A DNA stretch of 64,000 bases, from the NCBI RefSeq assembly GCF_030161115.1, contig NZ_BSPQ01000001.1, forward strand, positions 620,001 to 684,000. The letters run 5' to 3'. Shown piece by piece: positions 49,282 through 59,321 of the stretch (position 1 is the first letter of the stretch; the number at the start of each line of letters is the position of its first letter). The position numbers and the translations under genes were made by a program. The notes under the pieces are model-generated. The model did not search any database and was not told where the DNA came from. It saw only the letters and a list, made by a program, of their open reading frames with translations. This stretch comes from Psychromonas marina. Its GTDB lineage: Bacteria > Pseudomonadota > Gammaproteobacteria > Enterobacterales > Psychromonadaceae.

Positions 49282-49304
49282 GTATCTAAATTTTGAGCTT
49301 AAAT

Positions 49305-49565
49305 CTAAATACCCATTCCCGATAACGCCGTCATTAAATCTTTAATCACTTTACCTACTAACGGATTACTCTCTTCAAACACTAATAACTGTTGAGTCAG
49401 TTTTTTATCACGAATTAACTGCGCAGGATCACGCGACAAAATAGCTTCTTGTAACTGATCATGCACCGCACGCAACTCTCCTGCTGTACATTCATCGGCA
49501 ATAACATCATCATTAAGAATATCAGTGAGTTTTTGAACTTCAGATTTTACTTTAGTAATTGGCAT
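49305..49565 (-). CDS. Small DUF4404-like protein
   Basis: 86 residues from ATG 49565 (MPITKVKSEVQKL), with AGAGG upstream; the longer frame from 49601 lacks a ribosome site. Helical and charged. The C-terminal pattern LVFEESNPLVGKVIKDLMTALSGMGI resembles the ending of DUF4404 proteins (E-x-HP ... L-x-x-MGI), but I am not certain. Cytosolic, function unknown. Convergent with rpsT. Confidence 0.6.
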   Translation of the reverse strand: MPITKVKSEVQKLTDILNDDVIADECTAGELRAVHDQLQEAILSRDPAQLIRDKKLTQQLLVFEESNPLVGKVIKDLMTALSGMGI

Positions 49566-49622
49566 AACGACCTCTACAATAGCAATGGGGTAATACTGCA
49601 ATTGTAGTTCGCAAATAAAGAG

Positions 49623-49847
49623 TTATTTTTTGTTAGCTTTAAAAAGGTGATCTAAATAGCGACCTAAAGCTAAAAAACCAACAACAAACAGCAAGCTAAT
49701 GACCATCAAACCGACTTTAAACCAGCTTTGTTGATCATAATATTCAGAAAAGAGCATCGATAAATAGATAGCCACCAGCCAATAAATAATTCGAATAGCG
49801 TAAGCCCACAATGAATAGGCCTTATCAGTTAGCCATAACTTAGCCAT
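49623..49847 (-). CDS. Small two-segment membrane protein
   Basis: 74 residues. Two hydrophobic segments at about 14-33 (AYAIRIIYWLVAIYLSMLF) and 44-63 (VGLMVISLLFVVGFLALGRY), with a basic C-terminus (DHLFKANKK). No recognised family. It begins 2 bp after the epmA stop on the same strand, so it is probably co-expressed with epmA. Function unknown. Confidence 0.65.
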   Translation of the reverse strand: MAKLWLTDKAYSLWAYAIRIIYWLVAIYLSMLFSEYYDQQSWFKVGLMVISLLFVVGFLALGRYLDHLFKANKK

Positions 49848-49849
49848 TA

Positions 49850-50830
49850 TTATGCTCCTTTGATGGTGAAACTGACTACATCATCGATATGCGCTTGTTT
49901 AGTGGCAAGCATTATCAAGCGATCAATGCCTAATGCCACTCCAGCACAATCTGGTAGTGTATTTAATGATGCTACAAAACGGGTGTCGATTGGCATTTCG
50001 GGGAGGTTATTCTGCTTACGCAATACATTATCCTTTTTAAAGCGTTTCAGTTGCTCTTCGCTATCGCTAAGTTCATGAAAACCATTTGCTAACTCAATAC
50101 CTTGGTAATACACCTCAAAACGCTCCGCAACACGAGAGTCTTCAGGGCTAATGCGAGCAAGTGCCGCTTGAGATGCAGGGAAATTATAAACAAAACAGGG
50201 GAAATCATTGGCAATCACGGGTTCAATCGCAAAACAAAACAGTAACTGTAATACCGTATCGTAATCAGTTTCATTGTCTAATACGTCACCCAAATTAAGC
50301 ACACTACCGGATTGCTTCAACAGATCAAGTGAAGCAGATAACGGATCTACATCAAGTACCTGCATAAATGCCTGTTGATAAGTAATACGTTGCGCTGGCT
50401 GACAACGCAATACCAACTGTAAAAGCTGATCCATTTCATCCATTAACTGGAAATGATCAAAGCCTACTCGATACCACTCTAACAGCGTAAATTCTGGATT
50501 ATGGTAACGCCCAGACTCCTCATTTCGAAATGCTTTTGCTATTTGAAAAATAGAGCCACTACCTGCTGATAACAGGCGCTTCATATGAAATTCTGGTGAG
50601 GTTTGGAGGTACAGTGGCACACCTAATGCTTCAGGTTTCAGGTCTGATATTTCAGGACCAATAAAATGGGTTTTAAAACAGAAAAGGTGCTGATCCGTCA
50701 CTCCAGCTTGACTTAAAGAGGGCGTTTCCACCTCTAGTAACTCACGCGTAATAAAGAAGGTTCTTATTTGTTGGATAATGGTGGCACGTTTCTTTAATAG
50801 CTGTATGTCAGCATTTGGTAGCCAATTCAT
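49850..50830 (-). CDS. epmA: EF-P-lysine lysyltransferase EpmA
   Basis: 326 residues, a truncated class II lysyl-tRNA-synthetase paralogue (PoxA/GenX) with no anticodon-binding domain. Class II motif 2 FRNEESGRYHNPEFTLLEWYR (in part: RNEESGRYHNPEF) and motif 3 GVALGIDRLIML are present. It ligates (R)-beta-lysine to Lys34 of EF-P. It is divergent from frdA, the conserved enterobacterial arrangement. Its partners efp and epmB lie 4-5 kb away in this window. Confidence 0.96.
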   Translation of the reverse strand: MNWLPNADIQLLKKRATIIQQIRTFFITRELLEVETPSLSQAGVTDQHLFCFKTHFIGPEISDLKPEALGVPLYLQTSPEFHMKRLLSAGSGSIFQIAKAFRNEESGRYHNPEFTLLEWYRVGFDHFQLMDEMDQLLQLVLRCQPAQRITYQQAFMQVLDVDPLSASLDLLKQSGSVLNLGDVLDNETDYDTVLQLLFCFAIEPVIANDFPCFVYNFPASQAALARISPEDSRVAERFEVYYQGIELANGFHELSDSEEQLKRFKKDNVLRKQNNLPEMPIDTRFVASLNTLPDCAGVALGIDRLIMLATKQAHIDDVVSFTIKGA

Positions 50831-50934
50831 ATTTTTTCCTCACTGTTGAAGAGAGGCAGTCTAACAAAAAATTGATTGAGGGTAATGAAAAGTGAACTAA
50901 TAAAATACAATATTAAAAACCATACTATTCTCAC

Positions 50935-50950
50935 GGATTTTTAAAAATCC
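50935..50950. promoter_or_regulatory. Perfect 16-bp palindrome upstream of frdA
   Basis: GGATTTTTAAAAATCC lies in the 163-bp epmA/frdA gap, 43 bp before the frdA GTG. A poor FNR-like half site (TTGAT) is at 50872-50876. Operator function is inferred only. Confidence 0.35.
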
Positions 50951-50993
50951 ATTGCTACACTGAGTACTTACCTTTTTTCGATAGGAGAGATGT

Positions 50994-52772
50994 GTGCAAA
51001 TAATTAAAACTGATGTCGCCATTATTGGTGCGGGAGGCTCTGGCTTAAGAGCGGCCATTGAGATAGCAGAAAATCACCCTGAACTTGATATCGCACTTAT
51101 CTCCAAAGTATACCCAATGCGCAGCCACACTGTTGCAGCAGAGGGTGGAGCGGCTGGTGTTGCACAGGATCATGATTCACTCGAAAACCATTTTAATGAT
51201 ACGGTTTCCGGTGGAGATTGGTTATGTGAACAAGACGTAGTCGAATATTTTGTAGAGAATGCAGCTAAACAATTAACCCAATTAGAACATTGGGGTTGTC
51301 CTTGGAGTCGTAAACCTGATGGCTCTATCAATGTGCGTGCTTTTGGTGGCATGAAAATAGAACGCACATGGTTTGCCGCAGACAAAAGCGGTTTTCATAT
51401 CCTGCACACACTTTTTCAAACCTCAATTCAACACCCTAAAATCACTCGTTTTGATGAACACTTCTGCTTAGATTTAATTGTTGAAGATGGCAGTATTCAA
51501 GGTGTGATCATTTTAGATATTGCAGAAGGTGAAGCTAAACTTATCCAAGCTAAATCAGTGATCATGGCCACCGGTGGTGCAGGTCGTGTTTACAGCTACA
51601 ACACCAATGGTGGAATTGTAACCGGTGACGGTATGTCTCTCGCATACCGCCATGGCGTAGCACTACGTGATATGGAGTTTGTTCAATATCACCCTACTGG
51701 TTTGCCAGGCAGCGGTATTTTAATGACCGAAGGCTGTCGTGGTGAAGGTGGTATTTTAGTTAACAAAGATGGCTATCGCTATTTGCAAGATTATGGTCTT
51801 GGACCTGAAGTGCCGGTTGGACAAACTAAAAACAAATATATGGAACTTGGGCCACGTGACAAACTCAGTCAGTGTTTCTGGCAAGAACAGCAAAAAGGTA
51901 ACGTTATACAGGGTGAACGTGGTGATTATATCCATTTAGATCTTCGCCACTTAGGGGAAGAAAAAATCAATGAACGCCTACCCTTCATTCGAGAATTAGC
52001 CAAAGCCTATGTCGGAGTAGACCCGGTATACGAGCCAATTCCGGTAAGACCCACGGTACATTACACCATGGGTGGCATTGCTACTGATGCCAAAACAGCG
52101 ACCTCTCTTTCCGGATTATACGCCATTGGTGAGTGTGCTTCCGTCGGCCTACATGGCGCTAATCGTTTAGGATCAAACTCACTAACAGAGCTTGCCGTAT
52201 TCGGTCAGTTAGCGGGAGAGCAAGCGGCTGAACACGCCAAAACTATCAAGCATGGCAAAATTTCTCCCATTAAAAAACAAGCTGAAGCCATTATCAAACG
52301 TACAGAAGCGCTGCTACACAGTAATGGCACGGAAAAAATGGCTGATATTCGTCAAGAGATGGGCGATAGCATGGAGGAAGGGGTGGGTATTTACCGCACC
52401 AAAGAGTCGATGCAGCAAACTGTCGATAAATTAGCGGAGCTTAAACAGCGCTATAAAAACATTAACATTGAAGACAAATCGAGTGTATTTAACACTGAAT
52501 TTTTATATGCGATAGAGCTAGGTTACTTACTCGATACCGCTGAAGCGATGGCACATAGTGCACTGTTGCGCGAAGAATCGCGTGGTTCGCACCAACGTAT
52601 CGATGGTTTTGAAGCACGTGATGATGAGAAATTCCTTAAGCACTCACTCGCTTATTATCAGCAAGATAAAGCCCCTACCATCGCCTATAGCGATGTCACT
52701 ATCACGAAGAGTCAACCTGCAGTACGTGCTTATGGCGCTGCTGGTGATAAATCTGCGCAGGAGAGTAAATAA
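50994..52772 (+). CDS. frdA: Fumarate reductase flavoprotein subunit
   Basis: 592 residues, GTG start with AGGAGAG upstream. The N-terminal FAD site [16 protein letters not shown] and covalent FAD attachment at His45 ([10 protein letters not shown]) are present. Active-site stretches [21 protein letters not shown] and [17 protein letters not shown] follow E. coli FrdA closely throughout. It catalyses menaquinol-dependent fumarate reduction in anaerobic respiration at the cytoplasmic face of the inner membrane. It overlaps frdB by 1 bp. Confidence 0.97.
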   Translation: MQIIKTDVAIIGAGGSGLRAAIEIAENHPELDIALISKVYPMRSHTVAAEGGAAGVAQDHDSLENHFNDTVSGGDWLCEQDVVEYFVENAAKQLTQLEHWGCPWSRKPDGSINVRAFGGMKIERTWFAADKSGFHILHTLFQTSIQHPKITRFDEHFCLDLIVEDGSIQGVIILDIAEGEAKLIQAKSVIMATGGAGRVYSYNTNGGIVTGDGMSLAYRHGVALRDMEFVQYHPTGLPGSGILMTEGCRGEGGILVNKDGYRYLQDYGLGPEVPVGQTKNKYMELGPRDKLSQCFWQEQQKGNVIQGERGDYIHLDLRHLGEEKINERLPFIRELAKAYVGVDPVYEPIPVRPTVHYTMGGIATDAKTATSLSGLYAIGECASVGLHGANRLGSNSLTELAVFGQLAGEQAAEHAKTIKHGKISPIKKQAEAIIKRTEALLHSNGTEKMADIRQEMGDSMEEGVGIYRTKESMQQTVDKLAELKQRYKNINIEDKSSVFNTEFLYAIELGYLLDTAEAMAHSALLREESRGSHQRIDGFEARDDEKFLKHSLAYYQQDKAPTIAYSDVTITKSQPAVRAYGAAGDKSAQESK

Positions 52773-53524
52773 TGAATCAGAAAATTATTGAGATAGATAT
52801 TCTGCGTTATCGCCCCGAGGAAGATGACCATCCCTTCACACAAACCTTTGATGTCCCTTATAGTGCTGATATGTCTATTTTAGAAGCGTTACAATATATC
52901 AAGGATCACCTCGACAGCAGCATTAGTTTTCGCTGGTCTTGCCGCATGGCTATTTGTGGTAGTTGTGGATTGATGGTGAATGGCGTGCCTAAATTAGGTT
53001 GTAAGGCATTTTTGCGCGATTACTTCCCAAAAAGAATTAGTTTAGAGCCACTCGCTAACTTTCCTATTGAACGAGACTTAGTGGTGGTAATGGATGATTT
53101 CATTAATAAACTGGAAGAGATCAAGCCCTATATTATTCCAGAAAAAAATGAAGCGGGTGATAAAAAATGTTTGAGCGAAGGCGCTTACAAGCAAACGCCT
53201 GAACAGATGGAAAAATACCGCCAGTTCTCTATGTGCATCAATTGCGGCTTATGTTACGCCGCTTGCCCGCAGTATGCGCTAGATAAGAAATTTATAGGAC
53301 CCGCTGCCCTTACCCTGCTTGCTCGATATAACCGTGACAACCGTGATGCAGGTAGTGCTGAACGCATGAAAATAGTAAATCAAGAGGAAGGTGTTTGGGG
53401 CTGTACCTTTGTTGGCTACTGCTCGGTAGTTTGCCCAAAAGGCGTTGATCCTGCCGCCGCTATCCAGCTATTAAAAGTAGAAAGCAGTAAAGATTACTTA
53501 ATTGGTATGTTTAAGCCTGAATAA
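52772..53524 (+). CDS. frdB: Fumarate reductase iron-sulfur subunit
   Basis: 250 residues. Three cluster motifs: [2Fe-2S] [15 protein letters not shown] plus KLGCKAF; [4Fe-4S] [12 protein letters not shown]; and [3Fe-4S] [17 protein letters not shown]. It passes electrons from menaquinol at FrdCD to the FrdA flavin. GGAG precedes the ATG that overlaps the frdA stop. Slightly longer than E. coli FrdB (244). Confidence 0.97.
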   Translation: MNQKIIEIDILRYRPEEDDHPFTQTFDVPYSADMSILEALQYIKDHLDSSISFRWSCRMAICGSCGLMVNGVPKLGCKAFLRDYFPKRISLEPLANFPIERDLVVVMDDFINKLEEIKPYIIPEKNEAGDKKCLSEGAYKQTPEQMEKYRQFSMCINCGLCYAACPQYALDKKFIGPAALTLLARYNRDNRDAGSAERMKIVNQEEGVWGCTFVGYCSVVCPKGVDPAAAIQLLKVESSKDYLIGMFKPE

Positions 53525-53594
53525 TTAGCCAGCTTGAGTTAGATACCTAAACAGAAGAGATATTTATAACGAATTAGCAATAAGGACGAATGCA

Positions 53595-53984
53595 ATGAGT
53601 AAACGTAAACCTTATACACGAGAACTGCCGACTGACTGGTGGATGAAGCAACTTTTTTATACCAAATATATGCTGCGCGAAGGCAGCAGTGTATTGATCA
53701 GTATTTATAGCTTGATATTAGCTTGGGGTGTACTGAGATTAAGCCAAGGTGAAGTGGCATTTAATGGCTGGCTTGAAGCATTACAAAACCCTTTTGCAAT
53801 TTTATTACATCTAATTGCTCTGGTTTTTGCACTCTACCACACCATCACCTGGTTCTCATTAGCGCCTAAAGCGGTTGATCTGTGGATAAAAGGAAAACGC
53901 CTTGATGACAAAGTGATTATCTCCGGGCATTACGCCGCGTTTATTGTCGCAACGGTTTTATGCTTATTAATTATCACGCTATAG
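53595..53984 (+). CDS. frdC: Fumarate reductase membrane anchor FrdC
   Basis: 129 residues, three membrane segments. The N-terminus KRKPYTRELPTDWWMKQLFY is typical FrdC. ILLHLIALVFALYHTITWFSLAPKA includes the conserved quinone-site region. With FrdD it anchors FrdAB and binds menaquinol. It starts 70 bp after frdB with AAGGACG upstream, a larger gap than elsewhere in the operon. Confidence 0.95.
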   Translation: MSKRKPYTRELPTDWWMKQLFYTKYMLREGSSVLISIYSLILAWGVLRLSQGEVAFNGWLEALQNPFAILLHLIALVFALYHTITWFSLAPKAVDLWIKGKRLDDKVIISGHYAAFIVATVLCLLIITL

Positions 53985-53990
53985 GAGTGA

Positions 53991-54371
53991 ATGATGACTG
54001 AACAAAAAGAGAAAAAGTATATTCGCTCACACGAACCTATTTTTTGGGGGCTGTTTGGTGCCGGTGGCATGCTCACCGCATTCTTAACACCAGTAATGAT
54101 ATTAATTACCGGTCTATTAATCCCACTGGGTATTATCGACAAGGGTAACTTTAATTATCAGACCCTACATAGCTTTGCGACCAGTTGGTACGGCGCTGCC
54201 ATTGTATTAGTGTTAGTCGCCTTACCGTTATGGCATACCCTGCATCGTATATTCCATGCTTTGCATGATCTTGGTGTAAAACGTGGGCGAGATTGGCAAC
54301 AAGTACTATGTTATGGATTCGCATTTGCAGTGAGTGTGTTTACTTTCACTATCTTGCTACAAATGTTTTGA
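53991..54371 (+). CDS. frdD: Fumarate reductase membrane anchor FrdD
   Basis: 126 residues, three membrane segments. SHEPIFWGLFGAGGMLTAFLTPVMI at the N-terminus (conserved EPIFW GLFGAGG) and LWHTLHRIFHALHDLGVKRG identify FrdD. Two adjacent ATGs (53991, 53994) follow GGAGTGA; either may be used. Last gene of frdABCD, followed by a hairpin at 54401. Confidence 0.95.
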   Translation: MMTEQKEKKYIRSHEPIFWGLFGAGGMLTAFLTPVMILITGLLIPLGIIDKGNFNYQTLHSFATSWYGAAIVLVLVALPLWHTLHRIFHALHDLGVKRGRDWQQVLCYGFAFAVSVFTFTILLQMF

Positions 54372-54400
54372 AGTAGCGGTTAATGAAAATAAAATATAAA

Positions 54401-54420
54401 AGTGTCACCTGTGTGGCACT
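54401..54420 (+). terminator. Hairpin after frdD
   Basis: AGTGTCAC / GTGGCACT with loop CTGT (one T-G pair), followed by ATTACTTTTA. A weak terminator for frdABCD. Confidence 0.5.
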
Positions 54421-54517
54421 ATTACTTTTAACACTTAGGCTCTGCAGAACGAATAACAACGAGCAATAAACATATACCACAGGGATAGATAATCTTTCTA
54501 TTTATGACATAAAAAAA

Positions 54518-54532
54518 CCCAGATAAACTGGG
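54518..54532. terminator. Terminator between frdABCD and efp
   Basis: CCCAG / CTGGG with a 5-nt loop, an A-run on the left and a T-run on the right. Works on both strands: efp on minus, read-through from frd on plus. Confidence 0.75.
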
Positions 54533-54559
54533 CTTTTTTAATAATAACGTTAGGTATTA

Positions 54560-55129
54560 TTATTTTTTAACGCGGCCAACATACTCAGCACTACGTGTAT
54601 CAACTTTTACTACTTCACCAATTTGGATAAACAGTGGCACACGAATAATTGCGCCCGTTGCTAATGTAGCAGGTTTACCGCCAGTACCAGCAGTATCGCC
54701 TTTCAGGCCAGGATCTGTATCTGTAACTTCAAGTTCAACGAAATTGGGCGGTGTTACCACGATTGGGTTGTCGTTCCACAGCGTGATCGTACAAGTATCT
54801 TGCTCAACTAACCATTTAGCCATATCGCCAACAGCTTTTGCTTCAGCCGCAACTTGCTCAAATGACTCGTTATTCATAAAGTGGAAAAACTCACCATCGC
54901 TGTATAGGTAAGCAAGTTCAATTTCCATTACGTCAGCAGCTTCAACAGACTCCCCTGACTTAAATGTTTTCTCTACTACTTTACCTGATAAAAGTTTACG
55001 GAATTTAACACGGTTAAATGCTTGGCCTTTACCTGGTTTTACTAATTCATTGTCAATAATTGCACAAGGCTCTTTATCGAGCATGAATTTTAGCCCACCT
55101 TTGAATTCACTGGTACTATATGTAGCCAT
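54560..55129 (-). CDS. efp: Elongation factor P
   Basis: Start at ATG 55129 ([16 protein letters not shown]) with AGAGG upstream, giving 189 residues; the longer open frame runs back through the divergent gene and is not used. Three beta-barrel domains. The modified lysine is Lys34 in KPGKGQAF, the substrate of EpmA/EpmB. It relieves ribosome stalling at polyproline. Only 27 bp separate its start codon from that of divergent epmB. Confidence 0.97.
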   Translation of the reverse strand: MATYSTSEFKGGLKFMLDKEPCAIIDNELVKPGKGQAFNRVKFRKLLSGKVVEKTFKSGESVEAADVMEIELAYLYSDGEFFHFMNNESFEQVAAEAKAVGDMAKWLVEQDTCTITLWNDNPIVVTPPNFVELEVTDTDPGLKGDTAGTGGKPATLATGAIIRVPLFIQIGEVVKVDTRSAEYVGRVKK

Positions 55130-55156
55130 AACAACCTCTTTATAAAATAATTTAAA

Positions 55157-56173
55157 ATGACAGAAATAATTACCATGAATAATACCGATGTGGCGCCCTC
55201 TTGGCAAAAGGAACTGGCGAATGCAGTCAAAAATCCAGTGCAACTTTTACAATTATTAGCAATTGAACCAAAAACTGTTCCATTAAGTGAAGCTGCGCGT
55301 AAAAGCTTTGCCATGTTAGTGCCGATGCCCTTCATCAATAAAATGAAAAAGGGTGACCTTTCTGATCCGTTATTACTACAAGTATTGCCCGTTGAGAATG
55401 AAACAAGAGTTATTGAGGGTTATAGTTTAGACCCTCTAGGTGAACATCAAAATGGTATTCAGGGGCTATTACATAAATATAAAAGCCGCGTATTACTGAT
55501 TTTGAAATCCGGCTGTGCAGTTAATTGTCGCTACTGTTTTCGTCGTCATTTTCCTTATCAAGATAACAATCTCAATAAACAGCAATTTAAAGAAATCTTA
55601 GATTACTTAAAGCAACACCCTGAAGTAAATGAGGTAATTTTAAGTGGTGGTGATCCACTAATGAGCAAAGATGACTTTTTACAATATATCGTCTCTGAGC
55701 TTGATAAATTGCCACAGTTAAAGCGTTTACGCATCCATACTCGCCTTCCGGTTGTTATTCCGCAACGAATTACCGAACAATTATGCTTGTTATTGCAACG
55801 TAGTCGCTTAAAAGTGGTGATGGTTTTACATATCAACCACGCCAATGAAATAGACGAATTGTTCACTAGCGCAATGCAAAAGCTTCATCAAGCGGGGATT
55901 CAGTTATTAAATCAAAGCGTATTACTTAAAGGCGTTAACGATAGTTGTGAAGCATTGGTTAACCTGAGCGAAGCTCTTTCACAGGCAAATATTTTACCCT
56001 ATTACCTGTTTTTATTAGATAAAGTACAAGGTGCTCAGCATTTTGATTTACAAACAGAAAAAGCATTACAACTGATAAAACAGATAAGTGCAGAGCTGCC
56101 TGGCTACCTGGTCCCTAAGTTAAGCAGAGAAATTGCAGGAGAAAAGAGTAAAACACTAATAAATTCGCTATAA
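55157..56173 (+). CDS. epmB: L-lysine 2,3-aminomutase EpmB
   Basis: 338 residues. Radical-SAM motif [15 protein letters not shown], with SGGDPLM and the PLP region [10 protein letters not shown] ... [13 protein letters not shown]. It isomerises (S)-alpha-lysine to (R)-beta-lysine for EF-P modification. MTEIITMNN aligns with the E. coli N-terminus, so ATG 55157 is kept although no ribosome site precedes it; ATG 55175 is an alternative, also without one. Divergent from efp, as in E. coli. Confidence 0.95.
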   Translation: MTEIITMNNTDVAPSWQKELANAVKNPVQLLQLLAIEPKTVPLSEAARKSFAMLVPMPFINKMKKGDLSDPLLLQVLPVENETRVIEGYSLDPLGEHQNGIQGLLHKYKSRVLLILKSGCAVNCRYCFRRHFPYQDNNLNKQQFKEILDYLKQHPEVNEVILSGGDPLMSKDDFLQYIVSELDKLPQLKRLRIHTRLPVVIPQRITEQLCLLLQRSRLKVVMVLHINHANEIDELFTSAMQKLHQAGIQLLNQSVLLKGVNDSCEALVNLSEALSQANILPYYLFLLDKVQGAQHFDLQTEKALQLIKQISAELPGYLVPKLSREIAGEKSKTLINSL

Positions 56174-56219
56174 TTTTAACGTTAACCTTAACCGGTATAA
56201 TTACTAATTAGGAAGCCAG

Positions 56220-56534
56220 ATGAGCAAAGAGACCGTATTAAAGCATTTACAAGAAAACGTTAAGATTATTTATCACAAAGCAGTAGATGCAGATAAACAG
56301 ATTGAGATGCTGCGTGAACAGAAAAAAGCGGGATTTGCACAGATTTTTTCTGCTGATACCGCCTTTAAAAATCATTCAGATACTTTTTTACCTTACGTTG
56401 AAGAGTTAGCGGCAGATCTACAAGAAATTCAAACTGATGATGAAGAGCATTATAAAAAATTATTGCCAAACATTGTCGTTAAAATTGAATTACTGTTTAA
56501 AATGTTAACCACATTTAAAACCAATCTAAAATAG
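56220..56534 (+). CDS. Small helical protein, possibly PriC-related
   Basis: 104 residues, almost entirely helical: KAVDADKQIEMLREQKKAGFAQIF, SDTFLPYVEELAADLQEIQ, LLPNIVVKIELLFKMLTTFK. The pattern loosely recalls primosomal protein N'' (PriC) and related short proteins in marine gammaproteobacteria. It is much shorter than PriC, so I keep the name open. Start ATG with AGGAAG upstream, 46 bp after epmB; possibly co-transcribed. Confidence 0.6.
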   Translation: MSKETVLKHLQENVKIIYHKAVDADKQIEMLREQKKAGFAQIFSADTAFKNHSDTFLPYVEELAADLQEIQTDDEEHYKKLLPNIVVKIELLFKMLTTFKTNLK

Positions 56535-56547
56535 ATTTAGGTCGTTA

Positions 56548-56572
56548 AGAGCGATGCCTAGCGCATTGCTCT
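56548..56572. terminator. Hairpin between convergent genes
   Basis: AGAGCGATGC / GCATTGCTCT, 10 bp with one G-U pair and a 5-nt loop, between the small helical gene and the rhomboid gene. No U-tract. Confidence 0.5.
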
Positions 56573-56593
56573 AACAACCCGACTCCTCACCAT

Positions 56594-57154
56594 TTACCAG
56601 CCTGATTTTTCTAATCTGGCAAAATAATAGCCGCTTACTGCACCAACAATGGCACCTAATAGGTGACTTTCAAAGGAAACGCCGGGTGTTGTCGGTAACA
56701 CGCCAAAGACCAATCCACCATAAAATAACAACGTAGCGACAGAGATAACGATATGCAAAAACTGTCTGCGCACAATGCCATAAACAATCAAGTACCCCCA
56801 AAATGCATAAATAACCCCACTCATGCCAATGTGGACGCTGTTACCACGGGCAAATAACCACACTAAAAAACCGGTACTGAGCACATGAAGCATAAACAAA
56901 AGCCAAAAACGCTTTTGACTTTTTAAACCGATTAACCCGCCTAAAATAACAAAAGGCAAAAAGTTACTTAGTAAGTGCGACAAGCTACCGTGTAAAAAGG
57001 GAGCAAACACAATACCAGAAAGGTGCGATAATGAACGTGGCACAATGCCAAACTGGTTTAAGTTGATAGGTAATAGTGTATTTAATGCAAAAATCACTGT
57101 ACAAATAAGCATTATAATAAGACTAACTTTGCCACTTTGTAGATACTGCTTCAT
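56594..57154 (-). CDS. Rhomboid-family intramembrane serine protease
   Basis: 186 residues, about six membrane segments. Catalytic dyad Ser112 in HIGMSGVIYAF (GxSG) and His164 in FESHLLGAIVGAVSG. HGSLSHLLSNFLPF (with Asn64) corresponds to the rhomboid H-x-x-x-H-x-x-x-N region. It cleaves membrane-protein substrates within the inner membrane; the substrate is unknown. It has the compact six-segment form without an N-terminal cytosolic domain. Convergent with the 56220 gene and divergent from proS. Confidence 0.9.
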   Translation of the reverse strand: MKQYLQSGKVSLIIMLICTVIFALNTLLPINLNQFGIVPRSLSHLSGIVFAPFLHGSLSHLLSNFLPFVILGGLIGLKSQKRFWLLFMLHVLSTGFLVWLFARGNSVHIGMSGVIYAFWGYLIVYGIVRRQFLHIVISVATLLFYGGLVFGVLPTTPGVSFESHLLGAIVGAVSGYYFARLEKSGW

Positions 57155-57214
57155 TTCACTCTCTTTCTTATATAAAATTGCTTTTTATATTGCCCCGAAA
57201 CCTTAAGGATTACC

Positions 57215-58936
57215 ATGCGCACTACCAATTATTTACTTTCAACACAAAAAGAAGCACCGAGCGATGCAGTAATTGTGAGCCACCAGCTAATGTTACGCGC
57301 AGGTATGATCCGTAAATTAGCATCGGGTTTATACACTTGGTTACCGACAGGTTTACGCGTATTACGTAAAGTTGAAAACATTGTTCGTGAAGAGATGGAG
57401 CGAGCAGGTGTTGTAGAGATTTTAATGCCAGTAGTACAACCCGCTGACCTTTGGGTTGAAACAGGCCGTTGGGATAAATATGGTGGTGAGCTTTTACGTG
57501 TAAAAGATCGTCATACACGTGACTTTGTTTTAGGTCCTACACATGAAGAAGTTGTAACAGAACTAGTACGTAAAGAAGTGAACAGCTACAAGCAGTTACC
57601 ACTTAATCTTTTTCAAATTCAAACTAAATTCCGCGACGAAACACGCCCACGCTTCGGTGTAATGCGCGCACGTGAATTTACCATGAAAGATGCTTACTCA
57701 TTCCACCTTGAGCAAGAGTGTCTAGAAAAAACTTACCAAAATATGTACGCAGCTTACTGCCGTATCTTCGAACGTTTAGGTCTTGAATACCGCCCAGTTA
57801 TTGCTGATACAGGCAGTATTGGTGGTGATGCTTCACATGAATTCCATGTACTAGCGCAAAGCGGTGAAGATGCAATCGTATTCTCAAATGAGAGCGATTA
57901 CGCAGCGAATGTAGAGAAAGCTGAAGCATTAGCACCAACATTTGATCGTCCTGCAGCAACAGCTGAAGTAACAACGATCGATACACCAAATGTACACAGC
58001 ATTGAAGAAGTGTGTGCAGCGCTTAATGTTGAAGCAACACAAGTCGTTAAAACATTATTGGTTGAAGGCTCATGTGAAGAAGGTGAAACAGCACCTGTTG
58101 TTGCACTAGTCTTACGTGGCGACCATAACCTCAACGAAATAAAAGCAGAAAATATCGAAGGTATTGCTAGCCCACTACTATTTGCTACCGAAGCACAAAT
58201 TAAAGCGGCAGCGAACTGTGATGCAGGCTCTATCGGCCCTAAAGGATTAACAATTCGCACTATTGTAGATCGTAGCGCTGAAAAACTGGCTGACTTTATC
58301 TGTGGTGCAAACGAAACAGGTAAACACTTAGCGGGTGTTAACTGGGATCGTGATATCACTGATTATGAAGTTGCTGATATTCGTGATGTTGTTGAAGGTG
58401 ATGCTAGTCCTTGTGGTCAAGGGACACTTTCGATTGCACGTGGTATCGAAGTGGGTCATATTTTCCAGTTAGGCACGACTTATTCTGAAGCGATGAAAGC
58501 GGCTGTATTAAACCAGCAAGGTAAAAACCAGACCTTAACAATGGGTTGTTACGGTATTGGTATCTCACGTATTGTTGCTGCAGCGATTGAGCAAAGCAAT
58601 GATAAAAACGGTATCATCTGGAATGATACGCTAGCGCCATTCTCGGTTGTTATTGTACCGATGAATATGAAGAAATCGCATCGTGTTGCAGAACTTGCAG
58701 AGAAATACTACGCAGAGCTTCAAGCAGCAGGTATCGAAGTCTTACTTGACGATCGTAAAGAGCGCCCAGGTATCATGTTTGCTGATGCAGAGCTTATCGG
58801 CATGCCACACACTCTCGTTATTGGTGATCGTAGCATCGATAATGGCGTGATTGAGTATAAAGATCGCCAATCTGGTGAAAAACAAGAAGTTAAAATTGAT
58901 GAAGTGATCGACTTCATCAAAGCAAAACTAGCTTAA
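57215..58936 (+). CDS. proS: Prolyl-tRNA synthetase
   Basis: 573 residues, bacterial-type class II ProRS. Motif 1 region [25 protein letters not shown], motif 2 [21 protein letters not shown] (in part: [16 protein letters not shown]), an inserted editing domain at about 225-390 that deacylates Ala-tRNA-Pro, motif 3 [17 protein letters not shown], and a C-terminal anticodon-binding domain. Charges tRNA-Pro in the cytosol. Monocistronic with its own terminator. Confidence 0.98.
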   Translation: MRTTNYLLSTQKEAPSDAVIVSHQLMLRAGMIRKLASGLYTWLPTGLRVLRKVENIVREEMERAGVVEILMPVVQPADLWVETGRWDKYGGELLRVKDRHTRDFVLGPTHEEVVTELVRKEVNSYKQLPLNLFQIQTKFRDETRPRFGVMRAREFTMKDAYSFHLEQECLEKTYQNMYAAYCRIFERLGLEYRPVIADTGSIGGDASHEFHVLAQSGEDAIVFSNESDYAANVEKAEALAPTFDRPAATAEVTTIDTPNVHSIEEVCAALNVEATQVVKTLLVEGSCEEGETAPVVALVLRGDHNLNEIKAENIEGIASPLLFATEAQIKAAANCDAGSIGPKGLTIRTIVDRSAEKLADFICGANETGKHLAGVNWDRDITDYEVADIRDVVEGDASPCGQGTLSIARGIEVGHIFQLGTTYSEAMKAAVLNQQGKNQTLTMGCYGIGISRIVAAAIEQSNDKNGIIWNDTLAPFSVVIVPMNMKKSHRVAELAEKYYAELQAAGIEVLLDDRKERPGIMFADAELIGMPHTLVIGDRSIDNGVIEYKDRQSGEKQEVKIDEVIDFIKAKLA

Positions 58937-58975
58937 TCTAGGTACAGAGATAGCGACTTACCAAGTAAACAATTA

Positions 58976-59009
58976 AAGATAAACCACTGAATTTATAGTG
59001 GTTTATCTT
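58976..59009 (+). terminator. proS terminator
   Basis: The 13-bp stem AAGATAAACCACT / AGTGGTTTATCTT with an 8-nt loop is followed by ATTCTTTT. Its last bases reach the 3' end of the convergent small gene at 59008. Confidence 0.75.
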
Positions 59010-59238
59010 ATTCTTTTAAAGATTCCTCTAACAACAACTGAGCCTGTAGCTTTTTAATATAAGCTTCTTGAGAACTCAGATTAAAACTATCCTCAACTGA
59101 CTGCCACTGTAATTTTTCATTTTCTAAGGTTAACGCATTTACCTGAGATTGCTGGAAAAAAGCGAAACTAATCATTACAATAAATAACAACACGATTATC
59201 AAAGCTGCATCATAATGCAGGGTAAACTTCTTTTTCAC
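59008..59238 (-). CDS. Small membrane-anchored coiled-coil protein
   Basis: 76 residues. A basic start (MKKKFTLHYD), one hydrophobic segment at about 12-28 (ALIIVLLFIVMISFAFF), then a helical, heptad-like tail (VNALTLENEKLQWQSVEDS ... EAYIKKLQAQLLLEESL) facing the periplasm by the positive-inside rule. FtsB/FtsL-like in architecture, but no sequence match is claimed. It lies between proS and the PldB-like gene. Function unknown. Confidence 0.6.
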   Translation of the reverse strand: MKKKFTLHYDAALIIVLLFIVMISFAFFQQSQVNALTLENEKLQWQSVEDSFNLSSQEAYIKKLQAQLLLEESLKE

Positions 59239-59321
59239 AAAAAAACCTCAAAAAAAATTAATAACTTACCATTTCAAGCTATTGTTATTAACATACTTAA
59301 ACCTAACTGCTGAGATATTAA

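Noticed and set aside
50872..50885. FNR box upstream of frdA
   Set aside because: Only one half site (TTGAT) matches; the second half (GGTAA) is too far from ATCAA.
54560..55338. Longer efp frame starting at 55243 and a minus-strand frame up to 55338
   Set aside because: They run into the divergent epmB coding sequence; EF-P homology begins exactly at ATG 55129.
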